A stretch of 64,000 bases of DNA from the NCBI RefSeq assembly GCF_008122505.1, contig NZ_VSSB01000002.1:806001-870000 (forward strand), read 5' to 3'. A model generated the notes under the pieces. The model made no database searches and was not told where the DNA came from. It saw only the letters and a program-made list of their open reading frames with translations. This stretch comes from Agromyces mariniharenae (GTDB lineage Bacteria; Actinomycetota; Actinomycetes; Actinomycetales; Microbacteriaceae). This document shows, piece after piece, positions 35,100 to 43,631 of this stretch. The stretch's first letter is position 1; every line of letters starts with the position of its first letter. The translations under genes and the position numbers were made by a program.

Positions 35100-36196
35100 G
35101 GATCGTCGTCGACTGCCGCTACGTGCGCATCGGGCACCACGACGGCATCAGCCGCTTCACGGCGGGCATCGTGACCGAGCTCGCGAAGCGGCATCCGCTC
35201 ACCATGCTCATCAGCGACCACCGCCAGCTCGACCTGCTGCCGTCCCTGCCGTGGCAGCTCGTGACCTCGCCGACGAGCCCGCGCGAGCCGTTCGTGGCGC
35301 GGCAGGTGAAGCAGCTGCGGCCCGACATCGTCTTCACGCCGATGCAGACCATGGGCTCGTGGGGCCGGAACTACAAGCTCCTGCTGACGCTGCACGACCT
35401 CATCTACTACGAGAACCGCACGCCGCCGCGCGACCTGCCCTGGTTCGTGCGCATCCTCTGGCGGCTGTACCACCTCGCCTGGTGGCCCCAGCGGATGCTG
35501 CTGAACCGCGCCGACGCGGTCGTCACCGTGTCGCAGACCACCGCCGGCCTCATCCGCGAGCACCACCTCACCGATCGCCCCGTCACGGTGGTGTCGAACG
35601 CCGCCGACGACCTCGGAACGCCGGCGCTGCCGCGCGCGCGACCGGAGGGCAACCGGCTCGTGTACATGGGCTCCTACATGCCCTACAAGAACGTCGACAC
35701 GCTCGTGCGCGCGGTGGCCGCCCTGCCCGACCACGAGCTGCACCTCGCCAGTCGCATCGGCCGCGCCGAGCGCGAGCGGCTGACCCGGCTCGCACCGCAG
35801 GCGCGCCTCGTGTTCCACGACGGCGTCACCGATGCCGAGTACGCGCAGCTCCTGTCGGGCGCGACGGCGCTCGTGCACGCGTCCCGCGCCGAGGGCTTCG
35901 GCATCCCGCTCGTCGAGGCGATGCGCCTCGGCACGCCCGTGGTCGTGAGCGACATCCCGATCTTCCGCGAGATCGGCGGTGACGCCGCCCTCTACTTCGA
36001 TCCCGACAACCCCGAGGCGCTCGTCGCCGCGCTGTGGTCGCTCGGGCGGCCGGGGGAGTGGGAGCACCGCTCCGCGGCATCCGTCGACGTCGCCGCACGC
36101 TTCACCTGGGCGAGGTCGGCCGAGCAGCTGCTCGAGCTCATGCGCCGCACGGTGGCGCCGGGGACGCGTCGGCGTCGCGACGGCCGTCGGCGCTGA
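35096..36196 (+). CDS. Glycosyltransferase family 4
   Basis: A 366-residue GT-B-fold enzyme. RIVVDCRYVRIGHHDGISRF at the N-terminus is typical of GT4 members with the short G-I-S/G-R loop. ADAVVTVSQTTAGLI and VYMGSYMPYKNVDTLVRA mark the linker and C-domain. HASRAEGFGIPLVEAMRLGTPVV contains the E-x7-E donor-binding motif. Acceptor unknown; cell-envelope glycan or lipid is plausible. Translationally coupled to the upstream hydrolase. A symmetrical hairpin spans its stop and that of the convergent sirtuin gene. Confidence 0.9.
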   Translation: MRIVVDCRYVRIGHHDGISRFTAGIVTELAKRHPLTMLISDHRQLDLLPSLPWQLVTSPTSPREPFVARQVKQLRPDIVFTPMQTMGSWGRNYKLLLTLHDLIYYENRTPPRDLPWFVRILWRLYHLAWWPQRMLLNRADAVVTVSQTTAGLIREHHLTDRPVTVVSNAADDLGTPALPRARPEGNRLVYMGSYMPYKNVDTLVRAVAALPDHELHLASRIGRAERERLTRLAPQARLVFHDGVTDAEYAQLLSGATALVHASRAEGFGIPLVEAMRLGTPVVVSDIPIFREIGGDAALYFDPDNPEALVAALWSLGRPGEWEHRSAASVDVAARFTWARSAEQLLELMRRTVAPGTRRRRDGRRR

Positions 36197-36232
36197 CGCC
36201 GGGGCAGCCGCGGCAGGCCCGCAGGCGTCAGC
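36192..36232. terminator. Bidirectional hairpin across two convergent stop codons
   Basis: GCTGACGCC (36192-36200) pairs perfectly with GGCGTCAGC (36224-36232). The arms include the TGA of the glycosyltransferase gene and, on the other strand, the TGA of the sirtuin gene. Confidence 0.55.
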
Positions 36233-37070
36233 CGAGCAGCGCGTCGGCCATGGCGACGAGGGTCTCGCTCGTGCCGGCGTCGATCTTCACGGCGGCGCGG
36301 CTGTCGCCCTTCGTGATGCCGCGGTTGACGACGATGATCGGCATGCGGCGCCGACGCGCGAGCTCGAGGAGCCGCACACCCGAGTTCACGACGAGCGACG
36401 AGCCCGCGACGAGCAGCGTGTCGGCGGCCTGCACGAGCGACGCGGCCGCCTGGTAGGTGTCGGCGGGCACGAACTCGCCGAAGAACACGACGTCGGGCTT
36501 CAGGATGCCGCCGCAGACCGTGCACGCGGGGATGACCATCGCGTCGACGTCGTCGACCTCGACGTCGCCGTCGGGCGCCATGCGGATCGCCACGTCGAGG
36601 TCGGTCGCGGGATTCAGCTCGGAGAGCCGGTCGGCGATGGCCTGGCGGGCGTAGTGCTGCCCGCAGGTGAGGCAGAGCACGCGGTCCATGCCGCCGTGCA
36701 GCTCGACGACGTGCCGGCTGCCGGCGCGGCGGTGCAGGCCGTCGACGTTCTGGGTCACGATGCCGGGCACGACGCCGCCCGCCTCCAGCTCGGCGAGGGC
36801 CAGGTGCCCGGTGTTCGGCCGTGCTGCGCCGAAGTTGCGCCAGCCGAGGTGGCTGCCGGCCCAGTAGCGCTTGCGCGCGGCCTCCGAGGAGAGGAACGCC
36901 TGGAACGTCATCGGCGTGCGAACGGGAGCGCCCTCGCCGCGGTAGTCGGGGATGCCGGAGTCGGTGGACACGCCCGCGCCCGTGAGCACCGCGACCCGCG
37001 CGCCGCGCATCAGCCCGACGGCCGCATCGAGCAGCTCGTCGGTCAGCATCGGGGCTTCCAGGCCAGGCAC
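36228..37070 (-). CDS. Sirtuin-family NAD-dependent protein deacylase
   Basis: A 280-residue sirtuin. VAVLTGAGVSTDSGIPDYRG and TQNVDGLHRRAG are the NAD-binding motifs, with a catalytic histidine in VELHGG. Zinc ligands are CLTC and CTVC. It probably removes acyl groups from lysines of metabolic enzymes using NAD. The start is taken as GTG 37070 because AGGGAG lies 8 nt upstream; ATG 37049 is the alternative. TAGAAT (complement at 37099-37104) is the likely -10. Divergent from the SpoU methyltransferase gene. Confidence 0.92.
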   Translation of the reverse strand: MPGLEAPMLTDELLDAAVGLMRGARVAVLTGAGVSTDSGIPDYRGEGAPVRTPMTFQAFLSSEAARKRYWAGSHLGWRNFGAARPNTGHLALAELEAGGVVPGIVTQNVDGLHRRAGSRHVVELHGGMDRVLCLTCGQHYARQAIADRLSELNPATDLDVAIRMAPDGDVEVDDVDAMVIPACTVCGGILKPDVVFFGEFVPADTYQAAASLVQAADTLLVAGSSLVVNSGVRLLELARRRRMPIIVVNRGITKGDSRAAVKIDAGTSETLVAMADALLG

Positions 37071-37161
37071 CAGCGTGTCTCCCTTCGACGGTGGTCCGAT
37101 TCTAGACGCGTCGGTTTTCGGGATTGTTTCGGGCGCTGGCAGGCTGGAGGGGAGGAGGACC

Positions 37162-37965
37162 ATGCACATCGAACGCGTCCGCGACGCGGCATCCGACGCC
37201 GTGGCCGATTACGCGGGACTCACCGACGTGGCGCTGCGCAGCGCCCACGAGCCCGCCAACGGCCTCTACATCGCCGAGTCCGCGAAGGTCATCCGCCGCG
37301 CCATCGGCGCCGGGCACCGTCCGCGCTCGGTGCTCATGGAGGAGAAGTGGCTGCCGGGGCTCGAGGAGGTGCTCGAGCCGTTCGACATCCCCGTGCACCT
37401 CGCCGAGCCCGAGCAGCTCGAGGCGATCACCGGGTACCGCGTGCATCGCGGCGCCCTCGCCGCGTTCGAGCGCCCGCCGATGCCCGACCCGGGCGAGCTC
37501 CTCGCGAGCGCGCGACGGGTCGTCGTGCTCGAGGACATCGTCGACCATACGAACGTCGGCGCGATCTTCCGCTCGGTCGCCGCCCTCGGCGCCGACGCCG
37601 TGCTCGTGACGCCCCGCTGCGCCGACCCGCTCTACCGGCGGAGCGTGCGGGTCAGCATGGGCACGGTGTTCCAGGTGCCGTGGACCCGGCTGCCCGAGTG
37701 GCCAGAGGCGGCCCGGATGCTGCACGCCCACGGGTTCTCGATCGCGGCACTCGCACTCGCCGACGACGCCGTGTCGCTCCGGAACCTCGCGACGGACGCG
37801 CCCGACCGGCTCGCGCTCGTGTTCGGCGCGGAGGGCGACGGGCTCAGCCCCCGGGCGCTGGACGCGGCCGACCGCATCGTGACGATCCCGATGACGCACG
37901 GCGTGGACTCGCTCAACGTCGCGGCGGCTGCGGCCGTGGTGCTCTACGCGCTCGCGGTCGACTGA
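37162..37965 (+). CDS. SpoU/TrmH-family RNA 2'-O-methyltransferase
   Basis: A 267-residue SPOUT enzyme that methylates ribose 2'-OH in tRNA or rRNA. N-terminal substrate-binding region with GLYIAESAKVIRRAI; trefoil-knot motifs VVVLEDIVDHTNVGAIFRSVAALGADAV (motif 1), LALVFGAEGDGLSP (motif 2) and IVTIPMTHGVDSLNVAAAAAVVLY (motif 3). The RNA target is not predictable. A very strong GGAGGGGAGGAGG site precedes the ATG. Confidence 0.93.
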   Translation: MHIERVRDAASDAVADYAGLTDVALRSAHEPANGLYIAESAKVIRRAIGAGHRPRSVLMEEKWLPGLEEVLEPFDIPVHLAEPEQLEAITGYRVHRGALAAFERPPMPDPGELLASARRVVVLEDIVDHTNVGAIFRSVAALGADAVLVTPRCADPLYRRSVRVSMGTVFQVPWTRLPEWPEAARMLHAHGFSIAALALADDAVSLRNLATDAPDRLALVFGAEGDGLSPRALDAADRIVTIPMTHGVDSLNVAAAAAVVLYALAVD

Positions 37966-38043
37966 GTGGTCGGCGCCGCGGTCGACGCCGGTGCGACCCG
38001 CGCCGTACCGGGGATCACCAGCCGGCGCGGTTAAGCTCGATGC

Positions 38044-39333
38044 GTGCCATCCCCTGCCCCCGCCGACGTCGACGCGCGTCGCCCGAGCGCCGCGGTCTAC
38101 CGCCGGCGCCGCATCGTCGTGTTCGGCGCGCTCGCGCTCGTGGTCGCGCTGCTCACGACGGGCGGCGTCTACACCGCCGGCGCGCTCGGGGCACCCGTTC
38201 CGGCCGCCCAGCCCGCGGTCACCGATCCCGAGCCCGTCGTGGCCGCCCCGCAGGCGCTCGCGCTGCCCGGGTTCGGCACGTACGCGGTGGCGGCGGTCGG
38301 CTACGACGGGCTGCTCGTCGCGGGCAACGAGCAGGCGCCCATGGCGACGGCGAGCATCACGAAGGTGATCACCGCGCTGGTCGTGCTGGAGGAGCATCCG
38401 ATCGCGGCCGGCGAGGGCGGCCCCGAGCTCACGTACACCGACGCCGACGTCGACATCTACTGGGACATGATCGCCCAGAACGGCTCGGTCGCGCCGGTGC
38501 GGGCCGGGGCGACCCTGACGCTGCGCGAGAGCCTCGAGGCGATGATGCTGCCGTCGGGGAACAACTACGCGATCTCCATCGCGAACTGGGCGTTCGGCTC
38601 GGTCGACGGCTTCCTCGACCAGGCGCGCACCTGGCTCGACGCGCACGGGCTCGCGAACACGCGGATCGCCGACTCGAGCGGCCTGTCGCTCGACAACGTG
38701 AGCACGGCCGCCGACCTCGTGCAGCTCGGCGAGCTCGCGCTCGAGAACCCGGTGCTCGCCGAGATCGTCGCGACGCAGGCGGTCGACATCCCCGAGCTCG
38801 GCACGCTGAAGAACGGCAACAAGCTGCTCGGCACGCACGGCGTCGACGGCATCAAGACGGGCACGACGGATGACGCGGCCAACCTGCTGTTCTCGGCGGA
38901 CTTCGCGGTGGGCGCCTCCTCGATCACGGTCGTCGGCGTGCTGCTCGGCGGCCAGACGCACGCCGTGCTGAACGACGCGATCGCCGCCCTGCTCGACTCC
39001 ATCGCGCCCGGCTTCCACGAGGTGGCGCCGCTCGAGGCCGACGAGGCGCTCGCGACCTACGACACCCCGTGGGGCGACACCGCCCGGGCGCGCACGACGA
39101 GCGGGGCGACCGTCGTCGTGTGGAACGACACGCCCGTCGACGTCGAGGTGCACGCGAACCCCGTCACGCTCGGCGCCCGCGGCGACGAGGTGGGTACGGC
39201 CGTCGTGCACGCCGGCACGCAGGAGATCACGGTGCCGCTCGTGCTCGACGCGACGATCACCGACCCCGGCGCCTGGTGGCGGCTCACGCACCCGGGCGCG
39301 CTCGATGCGGTGCCGGCGACGACGGCCGGCTGA
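38044..39333 (+). CDS. D-alanyl-D-alanine carboxypeptidase
   Basis: A 429-residue membrane-anchored low-molecular-weight penicillin-binding protein that trims the peptidoglycan stem peptide. SITK (Ser-104, Lys-107), SGN (171-173) and KTG (271-273) are the three active-site motifs. One N-terminal transmembrane helix (IVVFGALALVVALLTTGGVY) anchors it, followed by a Pro/Ala linker. A C-terminal beta-rich domain (~310-429) follows the enzyme domain. The GTG start has TAAGCT ending 6 nt upstream. Confidence 0.93.
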   Translation: MPSPAPADVDARRPSAAVYRRRRIVVFGALALVVALLTTGGVYTAGALGAPVPAAQPAVTDPEPVVAAPQALALPGFGTYAVAAVGYDGLLVAGNEQAPMATASITKVITALVVLEEHPIAAGEGGPELTYTDADVDIYWDMIAQNGSVAPVRAGATLTLRESLEAMMLPSGNNYAISIANWAFGSVDGFLDQARTWLDAHGLANTRIADSSGLSLDNVSTAADLVQLGELALENPVLAEIVATQAVDIPELGTLKNGNKLLGTHGVDGIKTGTTDDAANLLFSADFAVGASSITVVGVLLGGQTHAVLNDAIAALLDSIAPGFHEVAPLEADEALATYDTPWGDTARARTTSGATVVVWNDTPVDVEVHANPVTLGARGDEVGTAVVHAGTQEITVPLVLDATITDPGAWWRLTHPGALDAVPATTAG

Positions 39334-39339
39334 CGCGCC

Positions 39340-40125
39340 TCAGTCGGGGAGCGTGTACGGCCCGGCATCCGGCCGCTTGGCCGAGATGAGGTCGCCCGAC
39401 GACTGGTGCCGCACGCGGCGGAGCACCCACGGCACGAGGTACTCGCGCGCCCACGCGAGGTCTTCGACGCGCGCCTGGCGCCACGTGCCCTGGGGCAGCG
39501 GCTCGGGCTTCATGGGCTGGAGGTCGTTCTCGACGTTGAGCGCCGCGAGCACCATGCGCGCGACCGTGTGGTGGCCGAGCGAGTTGAGGTGCAGGCGGTC
39601 GGGCGCCCACATGCGCTGGTCCTGGATCTCGGCGAGCGCCCACTGGTCGGCCACGATGCAGTCGTGCTTCGCGGCGATCGAGCGCAGGTTCTCGTTGTAG
39701 ATCGCCACCTTGCCCCGGATGCCGCGGAAGACGGGGGAGAAGCCCACGTCGACGCCCGTGAACAGCACGATGGTGGCGTGGTCGCGGGAGAGGCGCTCGA
39801 TCGCGTACTCGAACCTCGCGGCGATCTCGTCGGGGTCGGTGCCCGGACGGATGACGTCGTTGCCGCCCGCGGAGATCGTGATGAGGTCGGGCCGGAGCGC
39901 CAGCGCGGGCTCGAGCTGCTCGTCGACGATCTGCTGGATGAGCTTGCCGCGCACCGCGAGGTTCGCGTAGGCGAAGTCCTCGGTGCCCAGCGAGAGCACC
40001 TCGGCCACGCGGTCGGCCCAGCCGCGGTGCCCGCCCGGCACGGTGGGCTCGGGGTCGCCGATGCCCTCCGTGAAGGAGTCGCCGAGGGCGACGTAGCGGG
40101 ACCACGGATGCTGCTGCTTGACCAT
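39340..40125 (-). CDS. SGNH/GDSL-family hydrolase
   Basis: A 261-residue esterase-like hydrolase. Block I is ALGDSFTEGIGD (Ser nucleophile), block III is ISAGGNDVIRPG and block V is DRLHLNSLGHH (Asp and His). No signal peptide, so it is cytoplasmic, like many actinobacterial members. ATG 40125 has CACAAT ending 6 nt upstream. Only 6 bp separate its stop from the convergent carboxypeptidase gene. Confidence 0.9.
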   Translation of the reverse strand: MVKQQHPWSRYVALGDSFTEGIGDPEPTVPGGHRGWADRVAEVLSLGTEDFAYANLAVRGKLIQQIVDEQLEPALALRPDLITISAGGNDVIRPGTDPDEIAARFEYAIERLSRDHATIVLFTGVDVGFSPVFRGIRGKVAIYNENLRSIAAKHDCIVADQWALAEIQDQRMWAPDRLHLNSLGHHTVARMVLAALNVENDLQPMKPEPLPQGTWRQARVEDLAWAREYLVPWVLRRVRHQSSGDLISAKRPDAGPYTLPD

Positions 40126-40242
40126 GCCTCCATTGTGCCAACGGCTGCCGACGCGGCCGGTCACCGTGCCCGGCGTGCGCCGGACCGTCTGCCCGACCGT
40201 CCGGTTCGGGGATGTCGGGGCCCTCCGCTACGCTCGGATCCA

Positions 40243-42048
40243 GTGAGCACAGCGACCCCATCCGGCCACCTGCCGGGCACCTCGGCCGCCGAGCACCTCT
40301 CCCCGTCCTTCCCAGAACGCGCCGCGTGGGGCACCGCGAGCAAGCTGCGCGCGTGGCAGGCCGAAGCCCTCGAGCAGTACCTCGCCGAGCTGCCGCGCGA
40401 CTTCCTGGCCGCAGCGACGCCGGGCGCCGGCAAGACGACCTTCGCCCTGCGCCTCGCCGCCGAGCTGCGGCACCGGCGCGTCATCGACCGCATCACGGTC
40501 GTCGCGCCGACCGACCACCTGAAGCGGCAGTGGGCGGATGCCGCGGCCCGAGCCGGCATCCGGCTCGACCCCGGGTTCCGCAACGCCCACGGCCAGACCG
40601 CCCGCCACTTCCACGGCGTCGCGGTCACCTACGCGCAGGTCGCGATGCGCCCCGCGCTGCACCGCGAGCTCACGATCTCGGGGCGCACGCTCGTCATCCT
40701 CGACGAGGTGCACCACGGCGGTGACGCGCTCTCCTGGGGCGACGCGATCCGCGAGGCGTTCGAGCCGGCGACGAAGCGGCTGTCGCTCACGGGCACGCCG
40801 TTCCGGTCCGACACGGCGCCCATCCCGTTCGTGCGGTACGAGCCCGACGCGAAGGGCATCCGCCTGTCGCAGACGGACTACGACTACGGCTACGGGCGGG
40901 CGCTCGCCGATGGCGTCGTTCGGCCCGTCATCTTCATGGTCTACGCCGGCCACATGCGCTGGCGCACGAAGGCCGGCGACGAGATGGAGGCCCGGCTCGG
41001 CGAGGACAACACGAAGGACATCACCTCGTCGGCCTGGCGCACGGCGCTCGAGCCGACGGGGGAGTGGATCCCCGCCGTGCTCGCCTCGGCCGACCGCCGC
41101 CTGACCGAGGTCCGCCAGTCCATTCCCGATGCCGGCGGGCTCGTCATCGCGACCGACCAGACCGTCGCTCGGGCGTACGCCCGGATCCTCGAGGGCATCT
41201 GCGGTGAACCCGTCGCGGTGGTGCTCTCCGACGAGAAGGAGGCGAGCGCGCGCATCGAGGAGTTCTCGGGCGACACGCGGCGCTGGATGGTCGCCGTGCG
41301 CATGGTGTCCGAGGGCGTCGACGTGCCGCGGCTCGCCGTCGGCGTGTATGCGACAAGCGCCTCGACGCCGCTGTTCTTCGCGCAGGCGATCGGCCGCTTC
41401 GTGCGCGCCCGGCGCCGCGGCGAGACGGCGTCGGTGTTCCTCCCGAACGTGCCGGTGCTCATGGAGCTCGCGGCCCAGCTCGAGCTCGAGCGCGACCATG
41501 CGCTCGACCGCCGCGACGGCGACCGCGACGATGACGGCCTCGACGACGGCCTCCTCGAGTCCGCGAACCGCGAGGACCGCGCGTCGGAGGAGGTCGGCCT
41601 CGGCACCTGGGAGGCGATCGCCTCGGATGCCGCATTCGATCGCGTCGTCTTCGACGGCACCGAGTTCGGCACGCTGGCCGAGCCCGGAAGTGACGAGGAG
41701 CACGACTTCATCGGCATCCCCGGACTCCTCGAGCCCGAGCAGGTCTCGGAGCTGCTGCGTCACCGGCAGGCGCGGCAGGCGCGCCGCGCGGGGGATCGTC
41801 GACGACACGCGGTCGAGTCCGAGGCATCCGACCAGGCCGAGCCGGTGGCGCTCTACCGCACGCTCAAGGAGCAGCGATCGCTGCTCAACTCCCTCGTCGG
41901 GCTCTACGCCCGGCAGACGGGCAATCCGCACTCGCTCGTGCACGGCGAGCTGCGGCGTGCGTGCGGCGGTCCCGACGTCGCGCACGCGACCGTGACGCAG
42001 CTGCAGGCGCGCATCGAGCTGCTGCGCAAGCGGCTCGGCGGGCGCTGA
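40243..42048 (+). CDS. SF2 DEAD/DEAH-type helicase
   Basis: A 601-residue superfamily 2 helicase. Q-motif-like KLRAWQAEAL, Walker A ATPGAGKTT (58-66), motif II DEVH (154-157), motif III SLTGTPFRSD, and motif VI QAIGRFVRARR. The box reads DEVH, closer to UvsW/RecQ-like and restriction-type translocases than to DEAD RNA helicases. The C-terminal ~150 residues are acidic then basic, without a recognised domain. Start GTG 40243; TACGCT lies 8 nt upstream. No nuclease or defence gene is adjacent. Probably a DNA or RNA repair/remodelling helicase. Confidence 0.9.
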   Translation: MSTATPSGHLPGTSAAEHLSPSFPERAAWGTASKLRAWQAEALEQYLAELPRDFLAAATPGAGKTTFALRLAAELRHRRVIDRITVVAPTDHLKRQWADAAARAGIRLDPGFRNAHGQTARHFHGVAVTYAQVAMRPALHRELTISGRTLVILDEVHHGGDALSWGDAIREAFEPATKRLSLTGTPFRSDTAPIPFVRYEPDAKGIRLSQTDYDYGYGRALADGVVRPVIFMVYAGHMRWRTKAGDEMEARLGEDNTKDITSSAWRTALEPTGEWIPAVLASADRRLTEVRQSIPDAGGLVIATDQTVARAYARILEGICGEPVAVVLSDEKEASARIEEFSGDTRRWMVAVRMVSEGVDVPRLAVGVYATSASTPLFFAQAIGRFVRARRRGETASVFLPNVPVLMELAAQLELERDHALDRRDGDRDDDGLDDGLLESANREDRASEEVGLGTWEAIASDAAFDRVVFDGTEFGTLAEPGSDEEHDFIGIPGLLEPEQVSELLRHRQARQARRAGDRRRHAVESEASDQAEPVALYRTLKEQRSLLNSLVGLYARQTGNPHSLVHGELRRACGGPDVAHATVTQLQARIELLRKRLGGR

Positions 42049-42139
42049 ACGCGCGCACGGCTGACGTGCTCTGCGGACGCTGACGGCGCTCGACCCCACG
42101 CGCTCGGCGGACGTCGGCGGCGTGTGCCAGCATGGGCGA

Positions 42140-43567
42140 GTGGAACGCCGCACCCGAGTGCTCATCGTCGCCATCGTCGTCTCGTTCATCGCGTTCCTCG
42201 ACGGTGCGGTCATCAACGTCGCCCTGCCGTCGCTCGCGGCCGAGCTCGGCGGCGGCCTCGCCCTGCAGCAGTGGGCGGTCGACGCGTACCTGCTCACGCT
42301 CGGCGCGTTCATCCTGCTCGCGGGGTCGCTGTCCGACTCCTTCGGCCGGCTGCGCATCATCCGCATCGGGCTCTACGGCTTCGCCGTCACCTCGGTGATC
42401 TGCGCGATCGCGCCGAGCGGCATCGTCTTCATCGTCGGCCGTGCCCTCCAGGGCGCAGCGGGCGCACTGCTCGTGCCGAGCTCGCTGGCGATCATCATCG
42501 CGACGTTCTCGAAGTCCGAGCAGGGCCGCGCGATCGGGCAGTGGACCGCATGGACCACGAGCGCGTTCCTCATCGGGCCGCTGTTCGGCGGGCTCCTCGT
42601 CGACCTGGTCTCGTGGCGGCTCGTGTTCTGGATCAACGTCCTGCCGATCGCCGTGGTGCTCGTGATGATGCACGCGCTCGGGCGCGACGAGCCGAACCCC
42701 GATCGCGAGCCGATCGACTGGGTGGGCGCGGCGCTCGGCGTCGTCGGGCTCGGCGGCACGGTGTTCGCCCTCATCGAGCAGGGCCGGTTCGGGTGGGCGT
42801 CGCCCGTGGTGTGGGTGCCGCTCGTCGTCGGGCTCGCCGCGCTCGTGTCATTCGTGCTGTGGGAGCGGCGCACGCGGCATCCGATGCTGCCGCTCTCGTT
42901 GTTCGGGGCGCGCAACTTCGCCTGGGGGAACGTCGCCACGCTCTTCATCTACGCGGCGTTCTCGCTCGGGCCGTTCGCGCTGACGATCTTCCTGCAGCAG
43001 TTCGCCGGGTTCTCGGCCACGATGGCAGGGCTCGCGACCCTGCCGCCCACCATCATGCTCGTGCTGTTCGGCTCCCGGTTCGGCACCCTGTCGACACGCT
43101 ACGGCCCGCGCATCTTCATGACGATCGGGCCGCTCGTCGTCGGCGTCGGCTACCTGCTCACCGTCATGGTGCAGGCGGAATTGAACTACTGGCTGCACCT
43201 CCTGCCCGGCATCCTGCTCATGGGGCTCGGCATGGCCATCACGGTGGCGCCGCTCACCGCCGCCATCCTCGGCGCGGTCGACCCGGCCCGCGCGGGCATC
43301 GGCTCCGCGGTCAACAACGCCGTGGCCCGCATCGCCGGGCTCGTCGCGATCGCGAGCATCGGCGTCATCGTGGGCACCCAGCTCGACGTCGCCGGCTACC
43401 GACGTGCGGCCGTCGCCACGGCCGTGTTCCTGGTCATCGGCGGCGTCGTGTCGTGGCTCGGCATCCGCAACCCGACGCCGACGCCCGAGGCCACCGGTGC
43501 GACGCCGCCGGCCGCCGATGCACCGTCGCACGGCTCGGCGCACGTGCCCCCGCACGCCGCCGAGTGA
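42140..43567 (+). CDS. MFS transporter, DHA2 (14-TM) type
   Basis: A 475-residue transporter of the major facilitator superfamily. SFIAFLDGAVINVALPSLAAELG and LQQWAVDAYLLTLGAFILLAGSLSDSFGRLR are the first helices and the A-motif loop of drug:H+ antiporter family 2. About 14 membrane helices can be counted. It likely exports small toxic compounds; substrate unknown. GTG 42140 is taken as the start, with CAGCAT ending 6 nt upstream. An ATG-free longer frame begins at 42122. Convergent with the PLP-lyase gene. Confidence 0.9.
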   Translation: MERRTRVLIVAIVVSFIAFLDGAVINVALPSLAAELGGGLALQQWAVDAYLLTLGAFILLAGSLSDSFGRLRIIRIGLYGFAVTSVICAIAPSGIVFIVGRALQGAAGALLVPSSLAIIIATFSKSEQGRAIGQWTAWTTSAFLIGPLFGGLLVDLVSWRLVFWINVLPIAVVLVMMHALGRDEPNPDREPIDWVGAALGVVGLGGTVFALIEQGRFGWASPVVWVPLVVGLAALVSFVLWERRTRHPMLPLSLFGARNFAWGNVATLFIYAAFSLGPFALTIFLQQFAGFSATMAGLATLPPTIMLVLFGSRFGTLSTRYGPRIFMTIGPLVVGVGYLLTVMVQAELNYWLHLLPGILLMGLGMAITVAPLTAAILGAVDPARAGIGSAVNNAVARIAGLVAIASIGVIVGTQLDVAGYRRAAVATAVFLVIGGVVSWLGIRNPTPTPEATGATPPAADAPSHGSAHVPPHAAE

Positions 43568-43631
43568 GCGGGGCGGGCGGGGCCGCACCTCGCGCGAAGC
43601 ACGCTGCTCGTGGAGCGGGGCTCGCGGCGGC

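Noticed and set aside
43565..43631. GAGCGGGGC repeated in the gap between the MFS and PLP-lyase genes
   Set aside because: Two short GC-rich direct copies could arise by chance at this composition, and they do not form a hairpin.
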